The notes under the pieces were generated by a model, which saw only the letters and a list, made by a program, of their open reading frames with translations, searched no databases and had not been told where the DNA came from. The translations under genes were made by a program, and so were the position numbers. From NCBI GenBank assembly GCA_934635225.1, contig CAKTYZ010000013.1, positions 48,021 to 112,020 on the forward strand: 64,000 nt of DNA, read 5' to 3'. Below, one piece after another: positions 54,077 through 63,600 of the stretch (position 1 is its first letter; each line of letters starts with the position of its first letter). This DNA is from an uncultured Kiritimatiellota bacterium (GTDB lineage Bacteria > Verrucomicrobiota > Kiritimatiellia > RFP12 > UBA1067).

Positions 54077-54107
54077 AACCAGTTGTAAACCGAGGTTGCA
54101 TCTCAGC

Positions 54108-55352
54108 ATGAAATTGATAGAAGAACTTAAGGCGCGCGGACTGATCGACGCGCTGACGGATCCCGAAATCGAAAAGGCGTTGGAGAAGCCGATGACGGTC
54201 TATTGCGGATTTGACCCGTCGGCGCGTTCGTTGCAGGCGGGCAATCTCGTCTCAATCATCGTCTTGAAGCGTTTCCAGCAGGCGGGACACAGGGTTATCG
54301 CTCTTGTCGGCGGTGCAACGGGCCTCATTGGCGATCCGTCGGGCAAGTCGGCCGAACGCAATATGCAGACGGTCGAACAAGTCGCCGAGAACAAGAGGGG
54401 CATTCGCGAGAACCTGTCGCGCATTCTTGACTTTGACGGCCCAAACGCCGCGACGATGGTTGACAATTACGATTGGTACAAGGGCACGAGCGCAATCGAG
54501 TTCTTGCGCGACATCGCCATCAACTTCCGCGTGCCCCAGATGTTGGCGAAAGAGTCGGTGAGAAAACGCCTTGAGGCGTCCGAGGGGGCCTTGACGTTCA
54601 CGGAGTTCTCATATCAGATCCTTCAGGGAAACGATTTCCTTCATCTCTACGACAACTACGGCTGTCAGATGGAAGTCGGCGGCGCGGACCAGTGGGGGAA
54701 CATTACGGCGGGCACGGACCTCGTGCGGCGCATGCGCGGCAAGACGGCCTACGGCCTGACGTTTCCGCTGCTTCTCGACTCGACGGGCAAGAAGTTCGGC
54801 AAGTCCGAAGGCAATGCGCTCTTCCTGAACGGCGAGATGACGCCTGTCTTTGACTGGTACCAGTACTTCCTGCGGACGCCGGATGCGGACGTCATCCGCT
54901 ATCTCAAGGTTTTCTCGATGCGCTCGCTTGACGAGATTGCCGCGCTTGAGGCGGAGATGAAGGCCCGTCCCGAGGCTCGGATTCCGCAAAAGGCCCTTGC
55001 GGAGGAACTGACGCGCCTCGTCCATGGCGAGGATGGCCTAAAGAAGGCGCAGGCCGCGACCGAAGCGCTGTACGCGAAGAAGACGGCGGCAGATGTCGCG
55101 AAGGCCGAGAACGTGCCGAGCGCACGGGTCGCTTTGGCGGATTGCGTCGGCAAGGCCGTGTTCGCGGTCGCGGCGGCGGCGGGGATGTTCAAGTCGAACG
55201 GCGAAGCGCGGCGCATGGCCATGCAGGGTGGGCTTTCGCTCAATGACGCGAAGGTCGATGACAAGCGCGTCTTTGCGGCGGACGACGTCAAGGAAGGCGT
55301 TGCCGTCCTGAGGTCTGGAAAGAAGAATTACTTCGTGCTCAGATTCGTCTGA
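54108..55352 (+). CDS. tyrS: Tyrosyl-tRNA synthetase with altered HIGH motif
   Basis: The protein is 414 aa from the ATG at 54108; a TTG at 54096 is less likely. The catalytic core matches bacterial TyrRS (VYCGFDPSARSLQAGNLVS, GGATGLIGDPSGKSAE, VGGADQWGNITAGTDL, KKFGKSEGNALF as KMSKS). A C-terminal S4 domain is present. The class I HIGH motif normally has His in L-H-x-G-[HN], but here the sequence reads L-Q-A-G-N (Gln43), so the first His is replaced. The enzyme charges tRNA-Tyr and there is no second copy in the window. Confidence 0.92.
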   Translation: MKLIEELKARGLIDALTDPEIEKALEKPMTVYCGFDPSARSLQAGNLVSIIVLKRFQQAGHRVIALVGGATGLIGDPSGKSAERNMQTVEQVAENKRGIRENLSRILDFDGPNAATMVDNYDWYKGTSAIEFLRDIAINFRVPQMLAKESVRKRLEASEGALTFTEFSYQILQGNDFLHLYDNYGCQMEVGGADQWGNITAGTDLVRRMRGKTAYGLTFPLLLDSTGKKFGKSEGNALFLNGEMTPVFDWYQYFLRTPDADVIRYLKVFSMRSLDEIAALEAEMKARPEARIPQKALAEELTRLVHGEDGLKKAQAATEALYAKKTAADVAKAENVPSARVALADCVGKAVFAVAAAAGMFKSNGEARRMAMQGGLSLNDAKVDDKRVFAADDVKEGVAVLRSGKKNYFVLRFV

Positions 55353-55378
55353 GAGAGGATTGGGACGAGGGGCTGTTG

Positions 55379-56497
55379 ATGAAAACGATCGAGAGATACG
55401 TCTTCGGGGCATTCCTCTCCAGTTTCGTGCTTGCGTTCCTCGTCCTTTCGTTCGTGCTGACGATTGGCCTCCTGATTCAGATCATCGGCTACATCATGGA
55501 CGGAGTGCCGATGTCTCTCGTTGGCGAGTTCTGCGCCGTCTCGTTGCCGGAGACTCTTCAGTGGTCGATGCCGCTGGCGTTGCTTGTGAGTTCGATTCTC
55601 GTCTTCTCCCGGATGTCGGCGGACAGTGAAATCGCGGCGATGCGCGCGTGTGGCATTAACATCCTGACCGTGATGAAGTATCCGGTCCTTTTCGCGCTTG
55701 CCTGCACCTTGTTCGGCTTTTGGGTCAACAACGAGGTCGTGCCGCGCGGGCATGAGATTCGGCGGACGCTCAAGACGCGTGTCAACGTGAAGACGGGAAT
55801 CAGCCTTCTGGAGCCGGGGCGGATCATCAATGACTTCCCGAACGTGAAGATCTATTTTGGCGGCAAGGAGGGCAACTGGCTTCACGATCTTCTGGTGATC
55901 GACTATTCGGACGAAAGCCTCACCCGGACGATTACGGCGGACAAGGCGCTCGTCTCCCAGCGAGGGGCAGACATCGACCTGGAGCTTTACCACGTGACGG
56001 TCGACCCCATGGACGCACAGCATCGCACGATGGCGCGGGCGAATCGCCTGGTCCACACGCTGAAGGACGCGATCAAGCAACAGCCCTACACCAAGCGCAC
56101 GAAGGATTTTCGGTTCTTTGAGATGTTGGAGTGGATTCGCTCTCAGGAGGCCAGGCTCCGGACGATGAGCCAGACGGGCGCGGCGGCTGAAGCCCAGCGA
56201 GATCTCGCGCGCCGCGAGTTGAGCGAACGGAAGGTCGAGATCAGCAAGCGTTTCGTCTTCGCGATGGCGTCGGTCTGCTTTGTGCTGGTCGGCATTCCGC
56301 TTGGCATTCGCTCACAGCGCAAGGAGTCTTCGATTGGCATGGCGATTTCCATCGCCGTCTCTCTCGGCTATTATGTGCTGGTGATCTTGATGCTCTCGTG
56401 CGAAGAGCGTTACGCGATTTATCCCTGGTTGTTGATCTGGTTGCCGGTCGTGGCTTGTGCCGCGCTGGCGACGAAGCTCATTCGCAGGCACATGTGA
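55379..56497 (+). CDS. LptF/LptG-type lipopolysaccharide export permease
   Basis: The protein is 372 aa from the ATG at 55379. Three hydrophobic segments occur in the first 110 residues (about 15-40, 55-80, 95-110), followed by a large periplasmic beta-jellyroll-like region (about 130-245), and further helices near 285-305, 320-340 and 345-365. This is the YjgP/YjgQ fold of the LptB2FG transporter that lifts lipopolysaccharide from the inner membrane. Only one such gene is seen here; the partner must lie elsewhere. It is followed by lpxA, so lipid A synthesis and export sit together. Confidence 0.88.
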   Translation: MKTIERYVFGAFLSSFVLAFLVLSFVLTIGLLIQIIGYIMDGVPMSLVGEFCAVSLPETLQWSMPLALLVSSILVFSRMSADSEIAAMRACGINILTVMKYPVLFALACTLFGFWVNNEVVPRGHEIRRTLKTRVNVKTGISLLEPGRIINDFPNVKIYFGGKEGNWLHDLLVIDYSDESLTRTITADKALVSQRGADIDLELYHVTVDPMDAQHRTMARANRLVHTLKDAIKQQPYTKRTKDFRFFEMLEWIRSQEARLRTMSQTGAAAEAQRDLARRELSERKVEISKRFVFAMASVCFVLVGIPLGIRSQRKESSIGMAISIAVSLGYYVLVILMLSCEERYAIYPWLLIWLPVVACAALATKLIRRHM

Positions 56498-56526
56498 GGC
56501 CTGCTTGCTTGAAAGGAGACACGCAA

Positions 56527-57306
56527 ATGGCGAAGATTCATCCGACGGCAATTGTTGAAGACGGTGCGCAGCTGGGCGCAGATGTCGAGATCGGGCCTTA
56601 CGCACATGTCGGGCGGAACGTCCGCATCGGTGATGGCACGATGATTCAGCAGGGCGCAGTCATTGACGGGCATACGACGTTGGGCTCGATGTGTCAGGTT
56701 TTCCCATATGCCTGCATTGGCATGAAGACGCAGGACCTCAAGTACCGCGACGGATCGGTCAGCTATGTCGAGATCGGCGACCGCACGGTCATTCGCGAAT
56801 TCGCGACCGTTCATCTCGGCACGGCTGACGGTGAGAAGACCATCATCGGTTCGGACTGCCTTTTCATGTGCTATTGCCATGCGGCGCACGGAGTCGTTCT
56901 GGGCAATCACTGCATCTGCTCGAACTCCGTTCAGCTGGCGGGTGACGTGCATCTGCAGGATTGGGCGATTGTCGGCGGCTGCGCGGCGTCTCATCAGTTC
57001 TGCACGGTCGGACGCCACGCGATGGTCGGCGGCATGACGAAGATTCGCCAGGACGCACCGCCGTTCATGCTGACGGACATGGTCGATGGCTCGATGAAGG
57101 TGATCGGCCCGAATGTCGTGGGCCTCACGCGTCGTGGCTTCAGCCGCGACGTCATTCAGGCCCTTAAGGAAGCGTACCGTTTCATTTATCGCGACGGGCT
57201 CAACCGTACGCAAGCGTTGGAACGCGTCGAAAACGATGTCGAACCGTTTGATGAGGTCAAGGAGCTGGTTGCGTTCTACCGCCACTCGTCGCGGGGCGTG
57301 GCATGA
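56527..57306 (+). CDS. lpxA: UDP-N-acetylglucosamine acyltransferase LpxA
   Basis: The protein is 259 aa from the ATG at 56527, with AAAGGAG upstream; a longer in-frame start would run into the preceding gene. Hexapeptide repeats (IHPTAIVEDGAQLGADVEIG and so on) form the left-handed beta-helix. The catalytic His lies in CYCHAAHGVVLGN, and the C-terminal helical segment begins near 195. LpxA performs the first step of lipid A biosynthesis. It overlaps murF by ATGA. Confidence 0.95.
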   Translation: MAKIHPTAIVEDGAQLGADVEIGPYAHVGRNVRIGDGTMIQQGAVIDGHTTLGSMCQVFPYACIGMKTQDLKYRDGSVSYVEIGDRTVIREFATVHLGTADGEKTIIGSDCLFMCYCHAAHGVVLGNHCICSNSVQLAGDVHLQDWAIVGGCAASHQFCTVGRHAMVGGMTKIRQDAPPFMLTDMVDGSMKVIGPNVVGLTRRGFSRDVIQALKEAYRFIYRDGLNRTQALERVENDVEPFDEVKELVAFYRHSSRGVA

Positions 57307-58445
57307 GCGCGTTCGGCTTCACGGGCGCGACCTTTGATTCTCGACTGGTCCGGCCGGGGATGCTTTATGTCGCCCTGAAGGGCGAGAAGGCGGACGGAAA
57401 CGATTTCATCCCTGAGGCCCGTGCGAAGGGCGCGGCGAAGGTCATCGGCGGCCCGCAGGCGTTGGAGGAGCTCCAGTCTCTCGCGCGTGAGTACCGTCGT
57501 TCGCTGAAGGCAAAGGTCGTGGGCGTGACGGGCTCGGCTGGCAAGACGACGACAAAAGAACTCCTGAGCGCCTTCCTTTCGTGCGTGGGCAAGACCTTTG
57601 CGACGCCGGGGAACTTCAACAATCACCTCGGTCTTCCGATGACGATCCTCAACTGTCCTGAAGACGCGGATTTCCTCGTTGTTGAGATGGGCTCGAATCA
57701 CCCGGGCGAGATTGCGGCGCTCTGCGACATCGCCGAGCCTGACATCGGTCTTGTCACGGGCATCGGCACGGCGCATCTTGAGTTCTTTCGGACGCGGGCC
57801 GGAATCGCCGAGGAGAAGGGGACGCTGCTTGCGCGGTCGAAGGCGTTTTCAGTCTTTCCGGCGGCAGATGACTTTGCCTCGGTCTTGTCGTCGCGTGCCG
57901 CGACAGCCATCCCGGTGGCGGGCGCGGTCGAAGGCCTTCTGGACCCGTTGCAACCCCGCCCGCCGCACTTCGCCGCGAATGCCGCGCTGGCTTTCGCCGT
58001 CGCCGCGCGTCTGGGCGTGACCTGCGCACAGGCCGCCGGATCTCTTGCGGGCTTCAAGCTTCCGGGGGCGCGGTGGCGTCTGTGCGCGAAAGGGGGCGCG
58101 ACCTTCATTGACGACACCTATAACGCGAATCCCGATTCGATGATTGCCGCGCTGGACGCGTTGGCGGCGATGCCGTGCACAGGTAAGCGTATCGCCGTCT
58201 TGGGTGACATGTTCGAACTTGGAACCGATTCGCTTGCGTTGCATCGTGAGGTCTTTGACCACGCGCAGGCGTTGAACGTTCCGCTCGTGATCGGCGTCGG
58301 CGAGCAGTCCGCGAAATGTCCCTGCACATGCGCCTACACGGACCTCGCGCAAGTCCAGGCAAAGCTCCGTTCGTGCGTTTCGGCGGGCGATCTTGTTCTG
58401 CTGAAGGCTTCTCATTCGATGGGTCTCGGCCGCCTCCTCGACTGA
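57303..58445 (+). CDS. murF: UDP-MurNAc-tripeptide-D-Ala-D-Ala ligase MurF
   Basis: The protein is 380 aa. P-loop GSAGKTTT lies at 77-84, VEMGSNHPGEI marks the ligase centre, and IDDTYNANPDSM and GDMFELG are MurF-specific blocks. It is shorter than the 450-residue E. coli enzyme, with a clipped N-terminal domain that starts at FTGATFDSRLVRPGMLYVAL. It adds D-Ala-D-Ala to the peptidoglycan precursor. It overlaps lpxA by 4 bp and precedes the oligopeptide permease gene by 6 bp. Confidence 0.9.
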   Translation: MSAFGFTGATFDSRLVRPGMLYVALKGEKADGNDFIPEARAKGAAKVIGGPQALEELQSLAREYRRSLKAKVVGVTGSAGKTTTKELLSAFLSCVGKTFATPGNFNNHLGLPMTILNCPEDADFLVVEMGSNHPGEIAALCDIAEPDIGLVTGIGTAHLEFFRTRAGIAEEKGTLLARSKAFSVFPAADDFASVLSSRAATAIPVAGAVEGLLDPLQPRPPHFAANAALAFAVAARLGVTCAQAAGSLAGFKLPGARWRLCAKGGATFIDDTYNANPDSMIAALDALAAMPCTGKRIAVLGDMFELGTDSLALHREVFDHAQALNVPLVIGVGEQSAKCPCTCAYTDLAQVQAKLRSCVSAGDLVLLKASHSMGLGRLLD

Positions 58446-58451
58446 CGCGTG

Positions 58452-59303
58452 ATGAGGTTCTCGACGCGAATCTGTCTGGTTGCTCTTGCGCTGTATGCGG
58501 GCGCGGCGCTTTTTGGCGAGGCCCAGTATCGTCTTGCCCAGTTCCGTGACGTCACGCCCGTCTATAACCGCGTCGATGCTGAGCAGCGGTTCTTGCCGCC
58601 GCTCGTTGCCGCGCCGAAGACGGGCGCACGCTATTTGCTTGGAACGGACAACTTGGGGCGTTCGGTAGCCCTGCGCCTTGTGCAGGGCGCTCGCATCGCC
58701 TTTCATGTCGGCATCGTCACCTCGCTGATCGCGATACCCCTTGGCGTCCTGTTGGGACTGTTGGGGGGCTACTTTGGCGGCAAGACGGATTCGGTAGTCG
58801 TCTGGCTTTGCGCAACGGTCGCGTCCATGCCGGGGCTTCTCTTTATTCTGGCGATCTCGCTCGTCGTCGGACAGGGACTTCTCGGCATCTATCTTGGCAT
58901 CGGGTTGACGACTTGGGTCGGAACGTGCCGAACGATTCGCGCAGAGGTCATGAAGCACCGAAACCGCGCATATGTGCAGGCTGCGAAGGTGCTTGGGTAT
59001 TCGCCCCTGCGTATCATGTTTCGGCATATCCTGCCGAATGTCGCACACCTTGTTCTCATCCAGTTTTCGATTCGGTTCCCGTCTGCCGTCTCGACGGAGG
59101 TCTTCATCAGTTTCTTGGGGATTGGCGTTCAAGGCGAGCCGAGTTGGGGCGTGATGATCAACAATGCGCGTCTGCGCCTTTGGCAAGGCGTCTGGTGGGA
59201 GATGACATTCACGACGCTGGCGATCTTTGTGCTGGTTCTCGTCTTCAACCAATTGGCAGATGAACTCCGTGACCGTCTTGATCCGGCGCTTCGCGCGGAC
59301 TGA
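58452..59303 (+). CDS. Oligopeptide/dipeptide ABC transporter permease (DppC/OppC type)
   Basis: The protein is 283 aa from the ATG at 58452; GTG at 58449 is possible. One N-terminal helix (residues 5-22) leads to five further helices in the binding-protein-dependent transport domain. LGTDNLGRSVALRLVQGARI and the EAA-like loop YVQAAKVLGYSPLRIMFRHILPN are typical of DppC. The ATPase partner may be the gene at 41079, 17 kb away; no substrate-binding protein or DppB gene is seen. A 5-bp gap to murF suggests co-transcription. Confidence 0.88.
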   Translation: MRFSTRICLVALALYAGAALFGEAQYRLAQFRDVTPVYNRVDAEQRFLPPLVAAPKTGARYLLGTDNLGRSVALRLVQGARIAFHVGIVTSLIAIPLGVLLGLLGGYFGGKTDSVVVWLCATVASMPGLLFILAISLVVGQGLLGIYLGIGLTTWVGTCRTIRAEVMKHRNRAYVQAAKVLGYSPLRIMFRHILPNVAHLVLIQFSIRFPSAVSTEVFISFLGIGVQGEPSWGVMINNARLRLWQGVWWEMTFTTLAIFVLVLVFNQLADELRDRLDPALRAD

Positions 59304-59341
59304 TGATTGGCGTCCCTTTGCCTGCGGCAAGGCGGAGGGCC

Positions 59342-59410
59342 CTCCATGCGGATGGAAGGGGAGCCTCCATGCGGATGGACGAGGGGCTTCCATGCGGATG
59401 GGCTGTGGGG
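59342..59410 (+). repeat. Three tandem 23-bp units, each a small hairpin
   Basis: The units start at 59342, 59365 and 59388. Each contains CCATGCGGATGG, which folds as TCCAT-GCGG-ATGGA, with the third slightly degenerate. The units are separated by G-rich spacers. They lie in the 201-bp gap between two convergently oriented genes. The role is unknown; transcription termination or mRNA stabilisation are possibilities. Confidence 0.75.
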
Positions 59411-59504
59411 ACGGTGTCCGCTTTCCCTCTTTGCTGACCCGTTAGATTTTACAATTCCCATTTCTGCTTCTCACGGATTCCCCGCCAATGCATCACGCAG
59501 TTTG

Positions 59505-60641
59505 TCATTTCAGGATAAACCGACGTGTAGGCACGGTCTCGTCCCCTTGATAGAACGACATCGCAATGCCATCGTCCGAAACGTCAAGTCTGCAATGTCC
59601 CGCCGCCTTGCTGTTGAAATACTCCTTTACGCTGGGGCGGAAAAGCTCCAGCTCACGCTTGAACCTGTCAAGCCTGTCGCCTTCAAGAAGTTTGGCAGCG
59701 ATGGTTCCGACCTGCTCCGGCCTGTCGCAGAGCGCCTCGCCTGTCTTCAGAGACGCAAGCTCCTTCTTCCAGACGGAGTTCGCCGTAAACTCGCAGAAAC
59801 CGCCAAAGGCGTTTTCGTGGCGATAGAACGTCGTCAAATGGGTATGCCCCGAAAGCACGACGGCACGGCGGCGCGAAAGAGCCTCGTAGAGGCGCGGGCG
59901 CAGCGCGTCGCACTTCTCTCCGCCGCCAAGCCGCCATCCGAAGGAACGTTCTTCTGAAATAGTGAACGGCCCGTGAGTGACGAGAAAGACGTGCCTTGCG
60001 TCGGCATCTGACTCTACCGCATCAATGACCGGTTGAAGGTCCGTCGTCTCGAAATCGCAGAACACCCAGCGATCTGCGCCGAGCCTGAACGAGAACACTG
60101 GATATTTCACCGTCGCATCCGTCCCCGTCAGACTGGCAATCTCCCTCGCCATGAACGGCTCCGCAAAATCAAGATACGCCCGCCTCGCTCCTTTGCCCCT
60201 GAAGTCGTGGTTGCCCATGACCGTCAGGAACGGCAACCTTGCCGGATATTCGGCGCGAAGCATGGATATGCAGTCGTACAGCATCCGCTTGTGGGTCGGA
60301 ACGTCGTCGCAGTCGCCCTGGATGATGTCGCCCAGCTGCAGGACGAACCGAGTGTCGGTCTTGTTCGCCAATGCCGCACTCGACGCAAGCAGCCGCCTGC
60401 ACCGCTCGCGCCACATCTCTCCATTGCGGCGGAACTCCTCGTGCTGAACCTTGGCCCATTTGTTCGACTCGTCGTAGTGGGAATGATACACGCTCTCAGG
60501 CTCGGCGTCGTAATGCGTATCGCCAAGAATGGCGACTGAATAGCGTCCATCACCACACCGCGATACGCAGCCCTGAAGACAGAATGCGCCAGCCATGGCA
60601 CCAGCCGACTTGATGAAGTCTCTACGACCTTTCATGTGCAT
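59505..60641 (-). CDS. Tat-type lipoprotein metallophosphoesterase
   Basis: The protein is 378 aa from the ATG at 60641, with an AAAGGA SD 7 nt before it; ATG at 60635 is possible. A twin-arginine signal (GRRDFIKSAGAMAGAFCLQGC) also contains a lipobox (LQGC). The metal-binding blocks are present: ILGDTHYD, VLQLGDIIQGD, TVMGNHDFRG, LVTHGPF and LSGHTHLTT, the order of calcineurin-like phosphoesterases. It would hydrolyse phosphate esters or nucleotides in the periplasm or at the outer membrane. It is the second gene of a minus-strand pair, 12 nt after the triple-LamG gene. The substrate is unknown. Confidence 0.85.
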   Translation of the reverse strand: MHMKGRRDFIKSAGAMAGAFCLQGCVSRCGDGRYSVAILGDTHYDAEPESVYHSHYDESNKWAKVQHEEFRRNGEMWRERCRRLLASSAALANKTDTRFVLQLGDIIQGDCDDVPTHKRMLYDCISMLRAEYPARLPFLTVMGNHDFRGKGARRAYLDFAEPFMAREIASLTGTDATVKYPVFSFRLGADRWVFCDFETTDLQPVIDAVESDADARHVFLVTHGPFTISEERSFGWRLGGGEKCDALRPRLYEALSRRRAVVLSGHTHLTTFYRHENAFGGFCEFTANSVWKKELASLKTGEALCDRPEQVGTIAAKLLEGDRLDRFKRELELFRPSVKEYFNSKAAGHCRLDVSDDGIAMSFYQGDETVPTRRFILK

Positions 60642-60653
60642 TGAACTTTCCTT

Positions 60654-63600
60654 TCACTTGAGGCTGATTGTCGTGCCAATCGGCGCTCCAAGCCACGTAA
60701 GGCGCACGGTCGCAGGGCTTGTCCCCTCCGTGTAGATGTAGGAGTTGCCATTGTAGGTCTGCTTGTTCGTCCACGCGCCGTTTTCCAGCGTCTCAACGGA
60801 ATACCGCTCCACATTGACCTTCTCGCCGCGCCTGTTGAGCGTGGTCGTAGCGGTGAACGTCCATTCGCCCTCGACCTTGTACGCCCCCGTCTCGGTCTGC
60901 GTTCCTCCGCCCGCAACGACAAACACGTTCGTCACGCCCAGCGCACCGAAGTAGCGCACCGCGTCCACATTGCGGTTGCGTACGATCTCCTCCTGCGTCA
61001 GCACGCGGTCATAGTAGCGGAGGCTTTTCAGAGTTCCCACGAGGCCTTCTGTGCCGCTGCCTCCGTTGCCGACTCCATAGCCGCTGGTGTTGCGCGAAAC
61101 CACCGAATCGAACCGACAGAATCCCGTGCCGGACGCTGGAACCTCAACGCCGGGGAAGAGGACTCCAGTCTTCGCATCATAGTCCATTATGACCGTTGCA
61201 TAGTCGTAATGGCCGGAGTTGTTCCGAAAATAGAGCACCTTATGCTTGCCGGAATTCGCTGTCGGTGACTGAGCGTTCCAGTAGAGCGCACTCTTATATG
61301 CGGTGGCGTCGTTTTCCCTGAGTCCAAAGGAGAAATAGTCCCACATCACGGAGAAAATGTAGTGTGCGCCGGAAGAGCTGCCGGTCTGGTCGGCGATGTC
61401 GGCATCGACGAGCGACTGGACGGTGAAACTCTTCAGAGGACCGACATTGGCGCCCGACCTCCTGAGGCGAGGTCCGCCGCGGAATATGTAGCCGTCGTCC
61501 GCCCATTCGCCGGTGGTGGCGGCCTGGAACGAGTTGAGGTCATATGCATCGCCGCCGCATCCGAGGTTCTTCCAGGTCGTGGAAGAGGAATCATGCTTGC
61601 CGACACCGGCGTTGTAGATTCCGTCGTAGTTCCAGACGAGGCCCGCTTGGGAGTAGTCGTCAAACGAATAGTCGGTTGCGGAGCGGATGCCGCGCGTCGC
61701 GCGCCATAGCCAGGTGAGGCGCACGAGCGTGGGGGAGGAGCCGGGGGTGTAGGTGTAGGAGCACGACTCGTATGAGACGGACGACGACCACGCCGAGCCG
61801 TCCCAGGTCTCCACGGTGTAGCCGTCGCAGGCGTAGGCGACGCCGTTGGGGGCGGTGGCCGTCGCCGGGGCGGTGAAGGTGTATGCGCCTTCTACGCCGT
61901 AGGGGCTGTCCGGCTCGTCGCCTTGGAGATACGGGAGCGTCGATTGCACGATGACGTTTGTGACGGTGGCACGCCCGAAGAAGCGGAATTCGTCAACGGC
62001 GCGGTTCCGCGCGATTTCGGCGGGGGTGAGCGAGTGGTCGTAGATGCGGAACGATTTGATCTCGCCGGTGAGCAACTTGTCGTGGTTGGCGTTGCCGTAG
62101 CCGCCGAGGTCGTAGCCGCGCTCCGTGTGGCCGGAGACGGAGGCATATTGGCGGAAGCCGTCGCCGTCCGACGGGATCTTCGTGCCGGGGAACACCGCCG
62201 TCGTGGCGGCGGTTCCGTCTTGGATGGCCGTCACGTAGTCGAACGCGGTGCCGGTGATGGAGGAGTGTTTCTCGGAGTCGTCGTAGGAGGCGTCGCTCTT
62301 GAAGTACAGCTTTTCGCCAGCCTTGCTGATGACGAACGAGAACTTGTACACCGATAGAGAGAACGGGAACGCCGAGTCCCACTTTTGGTCGGCCGTCTTG
62401 GCGTCCATGAGCATCTGGATCGAGTAGTCGCTCCCGACGGAGATCTGGCCGTTCTGGCCGCCGGTGGCGACGACGCGGAAGCGGCTGTCGCCGCGGAGCG
62501 CGAAACCGGTGTCGGTCCATTCGCCGGGGTCGCGTTCGCCGACGGGCGCGATGTCCGAGACTGCGGACCAGCCGTTGCCGGCCGCGTTAAGGAGCTGGAG
62601 GAAGACGTCGTTTTCGGAGCCTTCGGAGCCGAGGTTCTTCCAGATCGTGGCCGTGGCGGAGTGCGGCGCGTTAGTGCCGGCGTTGCGGATGCCGTCGTAG
62701 AAGTATTTGAGGTCGGCCCAGACATAGTCGTGGATGTCGTAGGTTGCGAGGCCGGTGGCGTCCTTCCACTGCCAGACGATGCGGACGAGATCGTCACTGG
62801 AAACCTCGCAGAACCGGGACTGGACACGGACAGGCGCACGCCACGCGGTTCCGTCCCAGGTTTCGAGCGTGTAGCCGGAGCAGAGGTATTTGGCGCCGTT
62901 CAGGCGCGCGACGCGCGGGGCGGTGAAGACGTGTCCTTCGGCATCGACGGCGTAGGTGCCGGGCGGCTCGTTGCCCGAGAGGCCTGCGACGGAGGTGGCG
63001 ACCACGGCGTTCGTCACGGGCAACGGCGCGGTGCGGCCAAAGAAGCGCGCCTCGTCAACCACGCGATTCCAAGCCAGTTCCTCCGGCGTAAGGACGCGCT
63101 GGTACCAGCGGAAGGACTTCAGGGTTCCGACGAACTGTTGTCCGTCGGTGCTCGTGCTGCCGAGGCCATAGCCAGTGGTGGATTTCGAGCCGATCGCCGA
63201 GGCGAAGGTCTTGAAGCCGTCACCGGAGGTGGGCGGCGTGGTGCCGGGGAAGGCCGTTGCGGTGAGTGCCTCGTTGTCGAGGATGACGGTCGCGTAGTCC
63301 GTAGGCACCGAGGCGATCGAGAACTGCGGGAACGTGGACTTGTTGTTCAGGCGGGCGTAGAAGCGGTCGTTCGTCTTGTTGAGAAGGAAGGCGAAGTGGT
63401 CGATCATCACGGAGGCCACCGGGGCGTCGTCGCATGTCTGCGCCGACAGCGAGGCATCAACGAGCATCTGCACCGTCCAGCTGCCGGAGACTGAGACCGA
63501 GGCGCCGCCGTACCAGCGGGTGCCGCCGTTGAAGACGTAGCCGTCGGAGGCCCAGAAGCCGTCGCCGCCCGTGCCGACGCTTCTCTTCGTGAGGTCGTTT

